From NCBI GenBank assembly GCA_014649555.1, contig BMTG01000001.1, positions 186,001 through 250,000 on the forward strand: DNA of 64,000 bases. Reading direction: 5' to 3'. Below the pieces are notes generated by a model. The model saw only the letters and a list, made by a program, of their open reading frames with translations, was not told where the DNA came from and searched no databases. Source of the stretch: Streptomyces globisporus (GTDB lineage: Bacteria > Actinomycetota > Actinomycetes > Streptomycetales > Streptomycetaceae). Both the position numbers and the translations under genes were made by a program. Each line of letters begins with the position of its first letter. The first letter of the stretch is position 1. Shown one piece after another: positions 62,804 to 64,000 of this stretch.

Positions 62804-63475
62804 ATGCGTCTCGTCATCGCCCGTTGCTCCGTGGACTACGCGGGCCGGCTCACAGCCCACCTGCCCTCCGCCCCCCGACTGATCCTGGTGAAGGCGGACG
62901 GAAGCGTCTCCATCCACGCCGACGACCGGGCGTACAAACCGCTCAACTGGATGTCCCCGCCGTGCACCCTGAAGGAGGGCGTCGGCGGTGAGGAAGGCGT
63001 CTGGACCGTGGTGAACAAGGCGGGCGAAAAACTGATCATCACGATGGAGGAAGTCCTCCACGACTCGTCGTACGAGCTGGGCGTCGACCCGGGGCTCATC
63101 AAGGACGGCGTGGAAGCACACCTCCAGGAGCTGCTCGCGGACCGGATCGAGATCCTCGGCGAGGGCCACACCCTGATCCGCCGTGAGTACCCCACCGCGA
63201 TCGGCCCGGTGGACATCCTGTGCCGGGACGCGAACGGGCAGACGGTGGCCGTGGAGCTGAAGCGGCGCGGTGACATCGACGGCGTGGAGCAGCTGACGCG
63301 CTATCTGGAGCTGCTGAACCGCGACCCGCATCTGGCGCCGGTGCGGGGTGTCTTCGCCGCGCAGGAGATCAAGCCGCAGGCCCGGGTGCTGGCGACGGAC
63401 CGGGGCATCGGCTGCCTGGTCCTGGACTACGACGCGATGCGGGGCATCGAGGACGACAAGCTGCGGCTGTTCTGA
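62804..63475 (+). CDS. nucS: NucS/EndoMS mismatch endonuclease
   Basis: A 223-aa protein of the actinobacterial non-canonical mismatch repair. The N-terminal DNA-binding/dimerisation domain covers 1-~110. The C-terminal RecB-like nuclease has the D-x(n)-ExK set D137 in IGPVDILC, and E151 and K153 in VAVELKRR. The C-terminal KLRLF fits a sliding-clamp-binding motif, as shown for corynebacterial NucS. The ATG follows a -10 box closely and has no Shine-Dalgarno. Streptomyces lack MutS/MutL, so this gene is important for mutation rate. Confidence 0.95.
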   Translation: MRLVIARCSVDYAGRLTAHLPSAPRLILVKADGSVSIHADDRAYKPLNWMSPPCTLKEGVGGEEGVWTVVNKAGEKLIITMEEVLHDSSYELGVDPGLIKDGVEAHLQELLADRIEILGEGHTLIRREYPTAIGPVDILCRDANGQTVAVELKRRGDIDGVEQLTRYLELLNRDPHLAPVRGVFAAQEIKPQARVLATDRGIGCLVLDYDAMRGIEDDKLRLF

Positions 63476-63494
63476 CCCTCCGGCACCTCTACGG

Positions 63495-63544
63495 CAGAGA
63501 GCCCGGGTGGTTCACGCGGAAGCGTGAACCACCCGGGCTCTCTG
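63495..63544. terminator. 23-bp perfect stem after nucS
   Basis: 63495-63517 and 63522-63544 are exact complements around GGAA, between convergent nucS and the partial gene beyond. It is a strong bidirectional terminator candidate, containing AGAGAGCCCGGGTGG in its left arm. Confidence 0.9.
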
Positions 63545-63559
63545 TTCGTCCGGGCCCGC

Positions 63560-64000
63560 TCAGGCCGCCGGGTCGGACTCCGGTGCGCTCGCGGACTCGA
63601 CGGGGGCGGAGGCGGATTCCACCGGGCCACTGGCCGAGGAGGAGTTCTCCGCCGGGGGCGGCTCCGGCCCGTCGGTGGGCGGCTCGGTCGGCGGAGTCGT
63701 CGGCGTCTCGGTGGGCGGAGTCGTCGGCGGCGTGGTGGGCGGGGTCGTCGGCGGCTTGGTGGGCTTGGTCGGCTTCCCGGTCGGCGTCGGCTCGCCCGGC
63801 GTGCTGCTCTCCCCGTCCGTCGGTTCGCCCGTCGGTGACGTACCGCTCGACGAGGAGGCGCTCGGGGAGGGCGATCCGGAGGTGCTGGGGCTCGCGGAGT
63901 CCGAGGCGCTCGGGGTCGCGGACGTCTCGTCGGTGGCCGCCCCGGTCGGGGACGAGCCGTCGTCCGTCTCGTCCGCGGGCAGGCCGTCGTCGGCCGGGTC
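63560..64000 (-). CDS. P/T/S-rich protein, C-terminal part
   Basis: Only the last 146 residues are within the window; the gene begins beyond the right edge. The visible part is almost all Pro, Thr, Ser, Glu and Asp with PPTTPPTTP and KPTKPTKPP tracts and no stop in frame. It ends ESDPAA. This looks like an exported or membrane protein's extracellular stalk, but the domain that would identify it is missing. Codon bias is normal for the region. Confidence 0.6.
   Translation of the reverse strand, partial: DPADDGLPADETDDGSSPTGAATDETSATPSASDSASPSTSGSPSPSASSSSGTSPTGEPTDGESSTPGEPTPTGKPTKPTKPPTTPPTTPPTTPPTETPTTPPTEPPTDGPEPPPAENSSSASGPVESASAPVESASAPESDPAA

Overview
The window is about 64 kb of very GC-rich DNA with strongly GC-biased third codon positions, GTG and ATG starts, overlapping ATGA/GTGA gene junctions and long perfect-stem terminators. 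It contains GlgE-pathway genes, Scy and FilP, NucS, IcmA and CslA/GlxA. Together these identify a Streptomyces chromosome, and most of the gene order matches, from memory, the core segment around SCO5444 to SCO5388 of S. coelicolor. I see no tRNA, rRNA, CRISPR array, insertion sequence or prophage gene.

Layout. 1-9388 is the alpha-glucan block: glgP (partial) divergent from glgE-treS-pep2-glgB. TreS and Pep2 turn trehalose into maltose-1-phosphate, GlgE polymerises it and GlgB branches the product; GlgP degrades it. 9476-12562 holds an imine-reductase-like enzyme, a MerR-thioredoxin pair and a LAXTG-anchored surface protein. 12818-16731 is a C4-dicarboxylate carrier divergent from a CitA/DcuS-type two-component system. 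16913-23903 is central carbon metabolism: a DNA-binding protein, pfkA, pta-ackA and pyk. 24007-28205 holds a three-gene envelope operon (DUF6230, DUF6114 and an anchored protein) and a thioredoxin-TPR protein. 28629-36627 has a TetR regulator, a GH5 glucanase with a TTA codon, icmA, a DUF3817 protein, an MFS-MarR pair and an ArsR-like regulator. 36784-41625 is the GH6 / glxA / cslA beta-glucan locus. 41806-45316 has a thiamine-binding-type protein with a second DUF3817 protein, three tandem AIM24-family genes and a MarR regulator. 45339-48318 is a two-component system facing an acidic PepSY protein. 48406-51190 holds meaB, a thiolase and methylmalonyl-CoA epimerase. 51391-56407 is scy-filP, the hyphal-tip coiled-coil cytoskeleton. 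56492-60437 is a duplicated ATPase-permease pair. The end holds a small zinc-finger-like protein, a flavin-dependent monooxygenase, a conserved unknown, nucS and the C-terminus of a P/T/S-rich protein.

Points worth attention: a TTA codon in the GH5 glucanase and a possible one in a doubtful N-terminal extension of glgE; exact palindromic operators before icmA and a TetR gene; two TTACT/AGTAA operators before the DUF6230 operon; a poly-aspartate sensor kinase paired with a poly-aspartate PepSY protein; a three-gene AIM24 operon; several -10 boxes placed so close to start codons that leaderless transcripts are likely; and a cslA-glxA locus that, from memory, lies elsewhere (SCO2836-2838) in S. 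coelicolor. Nothing here is convincingly a wholly new system; the least explained units are the AIM24 operon, the DUF6230/DUF6114 operon and the poly-Asp signalling pair.
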